Origin: Gnetum montanum
Taxonomy: Eukaryota > Streptophyta > Gnetopsida > Gnetales > Gnetaceae
Length of the DNA: 64,000 nt
NCBI GenBank assembly: GCA_015680685.1
Contig: MNCI01026966.1
Coordinates: 494,182-558,181 of the forward strand
Reading direction: 5' to 3'
The position numbers and the translations under genes were made by a program. Positions 1 through 10,327 of this stretch are shown piece by piece (position 1 is the first letter of the stretch; each line of letters begins with the position of its first letter). The notes under the pieces were generated by a model that saw only the letters and a list, made by a program, of their open reading frames with translations, searched no databases and had not been told where the DNA came from.

Positions 1-3000
1 TATGGAAGGTGGATTTCTTGGTGGATGGGAGAGGAGATGGCCCTTAGTTGAGCTAGCCAAGGCCTGCCTAGAATCATGTTGAAACCTGGCATCTCCTCTA
101 TGACAGTGAAATCTGCGCTAGTGGGGAATTGCTCTCCCGCTACAAAGGCTAAGTTTATTGTACCCTTGACCATGACATGTGATCCATTGAAGGATTTTAG
201 ACATGTGGTTTTGGTTGGCCTGATTTCATCTGCCAGGCCTAGCTTGTTGATGACGGAGTATAGGACTACGTTCTTTGCTGCACCATCATCAACATGCACT
301 CTGCGGATGATGCACTGCCCAACACGAATGCTAATGGATAATGGAGCTGAAGTGACTTCCCCTCGTTCGGGGTTAACTTTAACTGCATCATCATGAAAGG
401 CTAACGTATTTGAACCCAATCCTTGTGGTGCGTGTTGCGAAATCATTGCACAGATGGATTCTTTGTTTGCGGGGATGTCCTCTGTAATAGGAATGGATGC
501 TAATGTTTGAGCCAAGGCTTTGCGGTGAGTGGTTGAAGTCATGACCAAGTCATACAAACTCATCGTTGTGTTCTTTTGTTTTAGCGCTTGTTTTACTTGG
601 GTTAGTGCAGCTACGAAGTCCTTGTCATTAGCTATTGTGTTGGTTTTAACTTCCTCCATGAAGCTTGAGAGATAGACCTCTTGGGATGGGGACTTAGGTT
701 TGGTTTGCTTAGGGGTAAGGGCCCCAGTGTTCAGTTGTTTTTTGCTAGTTGTGGCCTTTACTTCGGTCACGGGAGTTGTGAGGTGCTTACGTTTCCATTT
801 GGTGGGCCTAGCCGGGTTGCTAGTGGGGTCAACCCTTGGAGGAGGAGGGATCGAGATGTTGTTCACTATTAGGCTTTGGGTAGGTGAGGGGTCATCTTGT
901 TGTGGCACTCTTATGACGAAAGGTTTCTTGGTGGTTTTTGTTGCTGCGTCATGCCAATTTAACGTCTTAGCGGATGATTTCTGTGGAGCCTTGATCACAA
1001 AGGGTGTTGTGGGTGCCAGGAGTGGTACCTTGATAACAAAGGGAGGCCTCTTGTTTGTGGAGGCTAGGGTAATTCTTGCCTTACTGGGAGGCACACAGAT
1101 CACAAAAGGTTTTTGCACAATGTCTTGTCTGTTTTCCATATGGATAGTATTAATCACATATGGGGCATCGTTGATTTTGGTATTGAGAGGATCTTTATAG
1201 ACCCCCATGGATTGATTTTGGGGCCTTACTGGGTTTGTCTTGTCGAATGCTACTTCACCCCCATCTATCATGCGTTGTATGTCTTGCTTCAATGCATAGC
1301 AGTAATCAGTCCCATGACCACACCGTTGATGATACTCACAAAACCTATCCAACCTAAAGCCTTTTGGGATAGGGGGTTCGTTGGGTGTTGCTAAGGCTGG
1401 ATTTTTGGCCAATTCGCAAAAGCGATCATGTCTTTGTGAGGCCGCAAGAGACATTCGTTTATGTTGAATTAACCCAGCCTTTAGAAGTTGGTCAAGCATT
1501 TGTGAAGGCTTCATGGGCAATGGTGTGTACTGAGTAGGGTCTTTTCTTTCGAAGGTACGTGCATGACCTATGTTATTATTTCTATTTGAGGAGCTTTCAG
1601 GTGTGTGAGTGGATGCTGTTCTTTCATAGTTGTTTAGGATAGTGGGTTGTTTTCCCTCAGCTACTTCTGCTACCATTGTTTTGGGTTTATCTTTCCTTAT
1701 GTGTTGGCTTCTAAAGGTTGAGTAGGCTGGGTCATTACTTGTTTGTGCCGCTTCTTCTATGTCTTTGATTTGTACAAATGCTTGGCTCAATGTGCGGGCT
1801 TTTAGGTAGTAAAGTTTTGACTTAATAAAGTCATTCACGGCTGACTTAAGGATAGTGAGTAAATATGTTTCGGGGATAGGTTCATGAAGTTCGTTTAAGG
1901 CTGCACTCCACCTTTGGATAAATTTCTGTGCTGGCTCTAATGGCGCTTGTTTAATTTGAATCAAGCTATCTAATGTGGCTTCAGGTTTCAGATTGTATTT
2001 GAAACGGGTGACAAATTGATGCAACAAATTCTCTAAAGAAGATATGGAGCTACGGGGTAGAGATCGGTACCAGTCTAAGGCTTTTCCGGTTAAGGACATT
2101 GCAAACACTCGCAAGATTACATGGGGCCATGCTTGAAGTAAAAGGCTTTCGGTTCTAAATGTCACTAGGTGGGCATTTGGGTCCCCTTCTCCATTGTACT
2201 TGGTCAGTTGAGGTAATGAGACTCCTTTTGGCAAGGTCAAGGGTGGAACTGAGGGGTCAATTGGGTCATCTTGATAGAAATCTAGTACCTTGACTTCCTC
2301 ATTGTTGAAAGTTTTAAGGCGTTTTAATTCTTCTGCCAATGAGTGCATCATTTTTTGTGTGTCTGCCCATTCTTGGGCGGTAGGCAAACCAATGGGTTGA
2401 GTTGATTGTGGATGATAATGGTTTAATTGTTGCATTGTTTGTGGAAAAGCAGGTTGTTGGGCTAACATTTGTTGTGGTGGGATGGTATTCGGGACTGAGA
2501 CTACTGGTGGAACCCACTGCCCAGCCACAGGTTGTGAGGTAACACCTTGAATATGTTGGGTAGGAGTAATCAATGGTGCCCTATGAATTTGCATCTGGGG
2601 TATGTAATGGGTGGATGTGGAAGCTGGTATGACTGATGGTATTCCAACTACTTGAGGTTGGGGGATTGACCCTACGTTGGTTTGGGGGAGTTGTTGAGAC
2701 TGTGCTGGTGGAGGAATTATGGAAGTGGATGCATCAGAGTGAATGTTATTGAGCACGGAGAAGATAGGGATGGAATGGGGAACATGTGCTTGAATGTTTG
2801 TGGATGAAGAAGGAAACATATTTTCTTCTAGGAAAGGATGGGATAATAGGTTTGTGTGGGCATGGGGGCTAACAGTATGGTATGATTCTCCATGTTCAGA
2901 TTGGGCTGCAAAGTCATCTTCTTCATCTTGAGGCTCTATGGGAGGTAGTTGTAAGGCTTGATCTTTAACCATGAGAAGTTGGGATATGAGTTTATGATGG

Positions 3001-3311
3001 TTTTCAGATAGTGGGATTATGTCAAAAGCTGAAGGGATAAACTCATGTCCTCCTTTGTGGATGAATTCATATTCTCGCTTAGCTTCCCTCTCTATACGAT
3101 CAATGGGTAGGTTGGCTTGGATCTTAACACAGATAAAATTATATTGTTCAGGTGTAAGAGTTGCATGAATGGGGCCTTTGCCTTGTAGCCTGAGGGATTG
3201 GCGTGTAGGGCCTTGAGGATTTATGTGTTCAGTGACGGTTATGGATTCTGTAGCAGTCATAGGGTTTGAAACAATTGGTAGTGTTACTGGGTTGACTTGG
3301 GAAGATTCCAT
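1..3311 (-). CDS. RE-A gag-protease polyprotein (5' part, intact frame, runs off window)
   Basis: I translated the minus strand from the ATG at 3311 to base 1 and found no stop, about 1,103 codons. The frame has no stop inside the window, so ORF callers that need one miss it. Order: N-terminal region, Pro/Gln-rich spacer (about residues 150-310), gag core near residue 367 with KYNGEGDPNAHL and a downstream ALDWYRSLP motif, and a zinc knuckle at residues 658-671 (FCEYHQRCGHGTDYC). A Pro-rich linker with repeated PFVI(K/R)VP-like segments follows, then an aspartic protease with DDGA at residues 1008-1011 and later ILGRPWLAQL. Gag forms the virus-like particle and protease would mature it. The ATG lies only 94 bases after the primer-binding site. 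The intact frame contrasts with every other copy here and implies recent insertion. Assignment is by motif; lineage (Tat-like) is inferred from its relatives in the window. Confidence 0.92.
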   Translation of the reverse strand, partial: MESSQVNPVTLPIVSNPMTATESITVTEHINPQGPTRQSLRLQGKGPIHATLTPEQYNFICVKIQANLPIDRIEREAKREYEFIHKGGHEFIPSAFDIIPLSENHHKLISQLLMVKDQALQLPPIEPQDEEDDFAAQSEHGESYHTVSPHAHTNLLSHPFLEENMFPSSSTNIQAHVPHSIPIFSVLNNIHSDASTSIIPPPAQSQQLPQTNVGSIPQPQVVGIPSVIPASTSTHYIPQMQIHRAPLITPTQHIQGVTSQPVAGQWVPPVVSVPNTIPPQQMLAQQPAFPQTMQQLNHYHPQSTQPIGLPTAQEWADTQKMMHSLAEELKRLKTFNNEEVKVLDFYQDDPIDPSVPPLTLPKGVSLPQLTKYNGEGDPNAHLVTFRTESLLLQAWPHVILRVFAMSLTGKALDWYRSLPRSSISSLENLLHQFVTRFKYNLKPEATLDSLIQIKQAPLEPAQKFIQRWSAALNELHEPIPETYLLTILKSAVNDFIKSKLYYLKARTLSQAFVQIKDIEEAAQTSNDPAYSTFRSQHIRKDKPKTMVAEVAEGKQPTILNNYERTASTHTPESSSNRNNNIGHARTFERKDPTQYTPLPMKPSQMLDQLLKAGLIQHKRMSLAASQRHDRFCELAKNPALATPNEPPIPKGFRLDRFCEYHQRCGHGTDYCYALKQDIQRMIDGGEVAFDKTNPVRPQNQSMGVYKDPLNTKINDAPYVINTIHMENRQDIVQKPFVICVPPSKARITLASTNKRPPFVIKVPLLAPTTPFVIKAPQKSSAKTLNWHDAATKTTKKPFVIRVPQQDDPSPTQSLIVNNISIPPPPRVDPTSNPARPTKWKRKHLTTPVTEVKATTSKKQLNTGALTPKQTKPKSPSQEVYLSSFMEEVKTNTIANDKDFVAALTQVKQALKQKNTTMSLYDLVMTSTTHRKALAQTLASIPITEDIPANKESICAMISQHAPQGLGSNTLAFHDDAVKVNPERGEVTSAPLSISIRVGQCIIRRVHVDDGAAKNVVLYSVINKLGLADEIRPTKTTCLKSFNGSHVMVKGTINLAFVAGEQFPTSADFTVIEEMPGFNMILGRPWLAQLRAISSPIHQEIHLP

Positions 3312-3388
3312 GATAAACGTGAATGGACTGGGATAGATGAATGGAGTTTTGATAGGTAGTGAGGCTTTGATTAATAACAAGAAAGTGG

Positions 3389-3405
3389 CCCTCCTTCTAG
3401 CGCCA
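3389..3405 (-). other. RE-A primer-binding site
   Basis: Read on the minus strand, TGGCGCTAGAAGGAGGG follows the LTR end after a 5-base spacer. It starts with TGG, the complement of a tRNA CCA end. The same sequence, with small changes, follows the LTRs of RE-D, RE-C and RE-G. I did not identify the donor tRNA. Confidence 0.85.
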
Positions 3406-4081
3406 AAAACTGTACTGACCTAAATCGTCGGTGTAAGGCTGGAAGGGAAACAAACACCGAGGGATCGTTGGGCAGCCACAGCGGACCCTGCCTTCGCTTG
3501 AGGGCAAGCTGGGAAAAGGAACGAAGGCAGAGTGCCTTGGATGGTTCGCACGCAAATCAACCAAGGACTTCCCCAAGCGTAAGCTATGGCTAGCGCTTGG
3601 GTTATCGTAAACGGTGTAAACGGAATATAAACAATGATACGAAATGTAAATAAAGTGTACTAAATTATGAATAAAGTGTAAGCAAAGTTATATTGTAAAC
3701 AGAAGATAAACTGAAGTAAATAACATAAATGAGAGGCAAAAATGAAATTGTATTGTATTGTTTTTAAACAAGAATATGCACTGGTCAAAGTGTAGTTGTA
3801 CAAGTGTGGACGGCAAGTCAAACATCTAGCCCCGGAATGATGTGACACACTGATGTGACGATGAAATGTGATTAATGTGAGAAGAAATCGGAAGACAAAA
3901 ATCGGATGTGCATCACCAGTTTCTCCAATCTTTGCCTCTTTCAATCTTCTTCTCTCTCTTGTCGCTTTTGCCTTTGCTTCTCTTTGCCTCTTTGTCTTTT
4001 GCTACTTTGTCTTTGTTCTTGTCTTGTTGTTCTTGTCTCTCCCGTTTGTTGCTCCTTGCCAATTTGTGTGAATTGGTAGGG

Positions 4082-4089
4082 TATTTATA
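4082..4089 (-). promoter_or_regulatory. RE-A LTR TATA box
   Basis: TATAAATA on the minus strand in the context acctataaatac. The LTRs of RE-D, RE-F and RE-C have the same box 630-780 bases before their LTR ends. Confidence 0.75.
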
Positions 4090-4599
4090 GGTTTGGGCTA
4101 GGGTTTGCTTTGACCAGGTTCAATGTATCCATGCTTGAAAGTTGTACATGAGTTGTACGTGTGTTGGCAATTTTGCTTTTCTTGGTCAGGTTCATTGTAT
4201 TTTACAACTTATGGGTCATTTGAGCCCATAAAAAATACAAATAATTAAAAATACAAGCCCTTGAGCCATAAAACTTTTGAAACTTTTGAAAAAAAATTAG
4301 CGCTGGCCGACTTCCTTGATTTAAAAAATTATTATTATTTTCTCTTCTTCTTTTTTTGGAGAAGGGCAGAACAAGATTATTTGTAAGCAGATGCAGAAAC
4401 TCTGAAAGAAGAAATCATGATGAATGCAGAGAAGAACCAGAATGATTTCAGGTTTTAAAGAGCACAAACTCTTGAAAGAAATTTGTACTCTCTTGCAATG
4501 TAATAAATCCTTCTGCCTTCCTCGGGATGTTATTCTACGTGACCTTTAATGTGCAGCATTATTGAATTTTCCGATGTTAACTCAAATTTCATGTACGGC

Positions 4600-5515
4600 A
4601 GGCGACGCAGGAGTGGTGGTGGAAAAATCAGCGTGGTAGACACAGCAGCAACGGTAAAAATCAGCAACGCGGTAGAAAAACAGTGACGACAGCCAGAAAA
4701 ACGTGGTGGCAGGCGGCGAACAACAGCAGCTGGGGTGAGCAGGAGACGTCAGAGGGACCAACGACAATGGAAGAGTAACGTGATGGCGGCAGACGCGAGG
4801 TGGCAGCGTTGGGAAGCACAGGACGCTGTAGGAGACAGCAATGACGCGGCAGGGTGCAGGAGTAGATAGTGACACGACGTAGAGGGTGGTGAGAGCGTAG
4901 AGGACACGTTCAGCAATGCAGGGATGCGGCAGGATGTGGGCCATCATGATCCACGAGTGCTGGGCCATGGCGCGGTTGAACACGGCGTTGGCAGGCATGG
5001 TAGGGGCGACGCAGGAGACAGAGAGTGACGGTGCGGGAAAAGGCAGCAGCGGCCAGGCAACGTGGTGGTGACCAAAAACAGCGGCGGCGCAGGGAGGAAC
5101 AGCAATGCAGCAAAGAAGAATAGTGACGCGGTAAGAGAAGAAGACCGCAATGCATAGAGGGCAGCAGCATCAGGAGATATTGACACAGTAGGCAGCCAAA
5201 CGTCAACGATGTGGTGGCAGTGACGCAGACAGTGACGTGAGCAGCAGAGAGGTGGCGGCACAGCAGAGAAATGAAAATGTGGCAGCTGGGAGCAGGGACG
5301 CGGCAGCCAGCACACAGACGTGGTAGGCACGACGCAGTAGCGGCAGGCGCGACAGCAGGCTCGGCAGGAGTACAACGATGCTGGGGTGGCATAAGAACGT
5401 GGCAACACAGAACAGCAACGTGGCAGGCTATAATCAGCAACGTGGAAGACAGCAACAGAAACGGTGAAGGACAAGGCAGAGGCTACTGCACAGGAGTCTA
5501 ACCTAAGGGGATTCA
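4600..5515. repeat. GC-rich degenerate minisatellite in RE-A U3
   Basis: Dense irregular repetition of short units such as cagcaacgtgg, agtgacg and ggcggca across about 0.9 kb, far richer in GC than the flanks. Its many overlapping ORFs in both directions are products of the composition and not genes. It lies within U3, upstream of the TATA box. No homologue appears in the other LTRs of the window. Confidence 0.65.
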
Positions 5516-6057
5516 TCAGCGGAGGTGCTAAAGTTTGGAGGCTAGCTTTCCCAGCGAGAACGAGCTCAACGGCGGAGGCTGGATTTTGTGTAGCCGCAAG
5601 TTCGATGGCTTAGGGTTCGTCGGTGGAGGCAGTGCCGGATCTGGCAATGGCGATAGCAACGGCGTTGACGAGCCCATGAGCATTTGGACTACATCTCTGA
5701 AATCTTTCTTGTTGATGTTGTACACAGGCAGCTGTGGCAGTTGCCGATTCTACTGATGAAGATTTTGATTTTTGATGCGAATGATGATGATATTTTGTCA
5801 TGGAATCATGCCTGGTTTGTTGATTTTGTGGTTGTTTCTGTTGATTCCGAGACTGCCGATGCTCAAACTCCTGTTGCCGCTACTATTGCTGGTACTGCTG
5901 CTATTGCTTCTGCAGCCATCCATTCAATCATGCATAAACAAAGTTTCTTCTTTCTTTGTTTCCCTCTGCCTGTAACTCTCTTAACTTCTTTGGAATGCTT
6001 TGAAAGGGCTTGAGCTATTTTCATTCAAAGTGTTATTCTGAAATTAATGGTGTTTCA

Positions 6058-7197
6058 AGTGTAGCCGCCAGTCTTGAGACCAATCTTGCTTGAAAATCAA
6101 AGATACCCCTCTGAGGTTTAGCTAGGCAAGCAACTTCAATAGTTGGCAACCTTACTTTTCATGTTGAAAGACCATAGGACCTACGAATTTCATCCTTGAT
6201 ACATTTTTAAACTTTGTCCTTGCTACGTTGTCTAGTGTAGCATAACATAGTAAAGAGTGTGAGGTGTAGTCAAGAAAATTTGATTGGGAACTGAGGGAGA
6301 AGTGGGATAGGTAGTCTTGGAGGTCAGAGCATGGCCAAGTGCAATCCTTTAGCTAGGGCAACTTGATGAGGGACCTTCGTGCATTCTGACCCTACTACGT
6401 TATGCTACGCTATGTAGTGTAGCATAGCGTAGCACCTAGTTTAACTTGAATTTTGACTCACTTTGCAAATGTTTTGTCATGGGATTTCAGTCATGTCCTA
6501 AAGTGGTAGCAAAACAAGCATTTTTGATGGGCAATTATGTTTACTTTGTCAAAATAGTCTATGTGGAAGCATTGTCACAATAGAACTCTACTACGCTGTG
6601 TAGCATAGCATAGCATAGCACTCAAATGAAGATGATTTTTGGCAAAATTTGCCATATCTTCCTATGTCATGTTGATCATGCTTCAAGGATGAAGTGGGGT
6701 AGATATCCTAGAGGGATGAATCATTGTCAATTGCATCTTTGGTTCTTGATTAGTCTCCACCTAGCCTGCTACGCTGTGCAACTTAGCGTAGCATAGTAGG
6801 TCTCACAATTAGAAAACTTGCCGAACTGTTTAGTCTATCCTAAACACTTTTAGCAACTCCTAGCATGGTCCTTGGGAAGACCATTAGCCAGGTCATGCAT
6901 CAAGCTTGGCAAGCTAGAGGGTGTAGTAAGCCTATCATCCTAGGAGATAGAAAATTTACCAGACTATATGGTCTACCCCTAGTGCCTCTTTCATCCAAAC
7001 TAGCCTCATGGCTGGGTGCTACATTGACTATGCTACAGAGGGTGGTAGGTAGGCTCGAAAGTGGCTTCATAGGCATTAGGACTTTTGAGGTGCCATATTG
7101 TCTGCACGGTCCAGCATGTCACCGTGTTTATAGAGATCCTTGCCCAAATTTCAGGATTGTGCTGAATCATGAGAGTCCCAGAATTGACGGTGTTTCA
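6058..7197 (-). repeat. RE-D LTR, second (duplicated) copy, interrupted by RE-A
   Basis: Starts TGAAACACC at 7197 on the minus strand, next to the tract AGAGGGGCC. It matches 11211-12345 at roughly 95% by eye and is lost at 6058 where RE-A begins. It holds four of the U3 palindromes (near 6225, 6404, 6592 and 6770). Confidence 0.85.
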
Positions 7198-8674
7198 ATG
7201 GCCCCTCTTTGTTGACGTCTAGAGGATTTGCCCAAGAGACTTCAACAAAGAAGATGAAACACCATGAAGAACAAGACACCAACACCGCTCTTTAGTGCCC
7301 ACTTAGATGATGCTTTGCTATGTTTGAGGGTATTTGGAGGGTGATGTAAGATAGGGGGCAAGGGATGGATTTGAGGAAATATATCAGGGAAGAAATAAAT
7401 GTAGAATGCAATGCTATGAAAACTATTGTTGCAATGTGATCCCTTGTCAGAATGCTTATGAGGAGGTCAGCATGCATGGGTGTCTTTTCTTTTGGATCTT
7501 GACCTCTAGCTGGAATGCTTAGAGATGGTCGATCTATGGTTGAAACAATTGGAAAGTAGCTATCGTGCCATTTGTTTTAGGCACTTGTTACTTTTAGGTA
7601 GCTATCCCTTTTTTTGAGATTTTTCATGTTTTTTGCTTTTTCGTGCTTTTTGTTGCACACCCACATTCAATTGGAGGCAATGTTTTCATCGTTGCAGGAT
7701 AGGAGATTCCTCCCCAGGATGAGTTGTATTATATCCATGTGGGGCTTTGACCTACCTATAGAGGTTTCTCATGGGATGAGTTGCATTACGTCCATCATGG
7801 ACCTGGTGGTTGGGCATGTGAAAGGGATTTATGTGCATTAGGGGAGCTTGCAAAGAAGATATGGGAAATTGTGGATATAGGGAATGAAGACTAAGTTGGT
7901 TGAAGGGAGAGTAGGATATGCACTCTCAAGTAGCTAAGATAGTCGAAGCAACCACTTTGGAACAATGTAGTGTCTTGCTCTCATGGTGAAACGCATCCCT
8001 GAATGATGCCATATTGGATTTTATCCTGCAAACATAACAGAGAGAAAACCGGAAAAATAACTAGCATGTGAAGTGAAGATAAAATCATGTTTTCTCAGAA
8101 CATTGCCAGGGTAGCAAGTGTTGTGTCTGACATGTGTCATGTCCAAAGCAGTAAGGCCAGTGTAGGTTTCAGCAGTGGCAAGCCAGGAATTTTCAACAAC
8201 CTTGCTAGAAATGGGCACTGAAGAGGCTAGGAGTGATGATGATGTAGTTTCTCAAGAATCCCTACCAAAGGCAACCATCATGAAATCCAGCTGTAAGGTA
8301 AAAAGCATAACAACTGAATTCCTTCTTGAACTCTAGCAATGGTGAGGGATGGAGGATGGCAGCATTGTGGCTAGGTCATAATAGTGCTAGGACTCTAGTA
8401 GCAGGTGCTAACGGTGAGAGTTGTGACCAAGATGATTGGCTGTGGTAGCGGTAGCTCCAAAAGGTTAGCAAGATGTCAAATGACATCTCTGGAAGATCAC
8501 CAAGATGCTAGGGGTGATGATGCTACATGTTTCCTAGAGGGTTTTTTCTTGGCAATGTGAACTTCATTTTGGAACTGCAACATCCCACCCCATCCACCTA
8601 GAAGGCTTGAAGATGTGCATGCTCTCTTATTCATAGGTTCACATGTGTGAGCTGGGAGGTGTTGTGTTGTGAAC
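7198..8674 (-). other. RE-D second copy: polypurine tract and 3' untranslated region
   Basis: The purine tract AAAGAGGGGCC abuts the LTR start at 7197. The rest is non-coding; I see no real gene. It contains the family hairpin in degraded form near 8363-8383 (CATTGTGGC-TAG-GTCATAATA) and a decayed version of the short ORF that is clearer in RE-C and RE-F. The stretch repeats 12346-13820. Confidence 0.7.
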
Positions 8675-8960
8675 CTAGTTTAAGGTCTTGGTAGACTGTT
8701 AGATGTGCTAGTTTAAGGTCCCAGTAGAACGATGTGCTAGTTTAATGTCGTAGCAAATGGTGGATGGCTAGTATAAGGTCATAGTCGACATGCTATGGGT
8801 GCTAGTTTTACGTCATAACCCAAAGATGTGTTGTGCTAGTTTAATGTCATGGACATTCTATGCCAGTTTTACATCATAACAGATAATCTATGCCATTTTA
8901 TAGTCATAGTAGATTATCTCTGCCAATTTTACATCATAGTAGATGATTTTCTTACCTTGC
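8675..8960. repeat. Boundary array iii (RE-D second copy)
   Basis: About nine imperfect units of about 30-35 bp with core ctagtttaaggtc(n6)gac. It lies immediately after the integrase stop in the sense direction. Each good unit contains a small inverted repeat GGTC...GACC. It is homologous to 13825-14105. Confidence 0.8.
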
Positions 8961-8985
8961 TTCACATCCAGTGTAATCCTTCATG

Positions 8986-10327
8986 TTAAATGTAGTATGG
9001 CTTTAGGTACAGGTGGTTGATAGGATTTGGGGATTCATTGCCATCTACATCAACTAGCTTGAATGCCCTATTTTCATAGGCTTTTGTGACTATAAAAGGA
9101 CCTTCCTAGTTGGCTGAGAATTTTCTCATGGGTTAATGAATGTCCTTGAGCACCAGATCCCCCATTTTGATCAGTCATTGGTGTAAGTTGTAGTGATGTT
9201 TTCACTATTGTTTATCTTGGTACCATTCGATGCAGCCAAGTGTTTGGGTGCACTCTACCTCTACGGAGTCAAGATTAATGATCCTTGACTCATTGTTTTA
9301 AGCCTCATCCACTACATTTGAAATGATCATTTGAAGTGATGGAACCTACAATTCAAGAGGTAACATTGCTTCAAATACATATACAAGACTATATGGAGTC
9401 TTACCTATAGCTATCCTGCATGTTGTGTGATAAGCCCAAAGTAGGTATAGGATTTGTTTGTGCAATCGCCTCTTACTACTGCTAAGCATCTTCTTCAGAA
9501 GGTTGATGATGACTTTGTTAGTTGCCTCTGCTTGGCCATTTTGTTGGGGGTAATATGGTGATGAGAAAGAATTTTTAATACCAAGGCTCTCACAAAAGGC
9601 TTTGGTTTCTAAGCTACTAAATTGTGGCTCATTGTCAGTAACAATGGTCATGGGAAGGCCAAACTATGTTACTATATTGTCCAGAATGAAGTGGCAAACC
9701 TGTTGAGACATAGTCTTTTTGAGGTTAATAGCTTCTATCCATTTTGTAAAGTATTTGGTTGTGGTAATAATGAAGCTATGCCCTGTAGAAGACTTAGGTG
9801 TAATGGGTCCTATGACGTCTAGTCCCTAACGTTGGAAGGGCCATGTGATCTGTGTGGTATGTAATTCAGTAGGTGATATGTGTATAAGGTTCCCATGGCA
9901 TTGACGCACATCACATGTTCTAACCTTGGCAATGCAATCACATTCCATGCAAGGCCAGTAGTAGCCTAGGCATCTGATTTTTGCTTCCATAGCCCTGGGG
10001 GCTATGTCCCCTCCACATAATCCCTCATGGACTTGGTCAACAATTGTTTGTGATTTGTCGCTGCTAACACAAGCTAGCAATATCCCGTCATAAGATCGTT
10101 TGCATAGAGTGTTGTCTCCTACAAAGACATATTTCTGGGCTCATTTTTGTAGTGCATTCGTTTGGGTGGGTGTTAGGTTGTGTGATGGTTCACCATGTTG
10201 GAGGTATGCTTTTATGTTTTTATACCATTCTGGAGTATCCGTTGCACTTACAAATGCAATATGTTCCGTGTGAATGATAGGATTAGTGCATTCCACTATC
10301 AAAGAGGGCAAGGTAACAAACATATGT
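8986..10327 (-). pseudogene. RE-D integrase, duplicated copy
   Basis: Integrase inserts element cDNA into the host genome. Reading down from 10323: the linker before integrase, the zinc-binding domain (10080-9826, with HEGLCGGDIAPRAM and a later CDVRQC), the catalytic core (9651-9346, with VTDNEPQFSS, which keeps the second catalytic Asp, and PQQNGQAEATNK), and a C-terminal part with EGPFIV whose preceding Trp codon is a stop. It ends at 8986 just before the array. The N-terminal side stops abruptly at 10327, where LTR sequence begins, so this copy has no RT. It is broken by frameshifts and cannot be expressed intact. Confidence 0.85.

Larger units (their letters stand above)
3411..6057 (-). 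repeat. RE-A 5' LTR
   Basis: On the minus strand the LTR starts TGAAACACCATTAATTTC at 6057 and ends GTACA at 3411. RE-D LTRs begin TGAAACACCATCAATTTT, which fixes the start. At 6058 the sequence switches abruptly to RE-D LTR sequence that is also found uninterrupted at 11211 onward. The LTR is 2,647 bp, with U3 about 1.97 kb up to the TATA box and R/U5 about 0.67 kb. The target duplication on this side is probably agtgt (6058-6062); the other side is outside the window. Confidence 0.85.

Noticed and set aside
681-1394. Plus-strand ORFs of 63-166 codons
   Set aside because: They are shadows on the opposite strand of the intact RE-A gag-protease frame.
4582-6013. Several overlapping ORFs on both strands (up to 190 codons) in the GC-rich block and after it
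   Set aside because: They lie in the U3 of the RE-A LTR, are Cys/Leu/Arg-rich products of skewed short repeats, and overlap each other in several frames.
8675-8960. CRISPR-like repeat array
   Set aside because: Units and spacers are both degenerate and spacerless, in a plant retroelement; it is a minisatellite.
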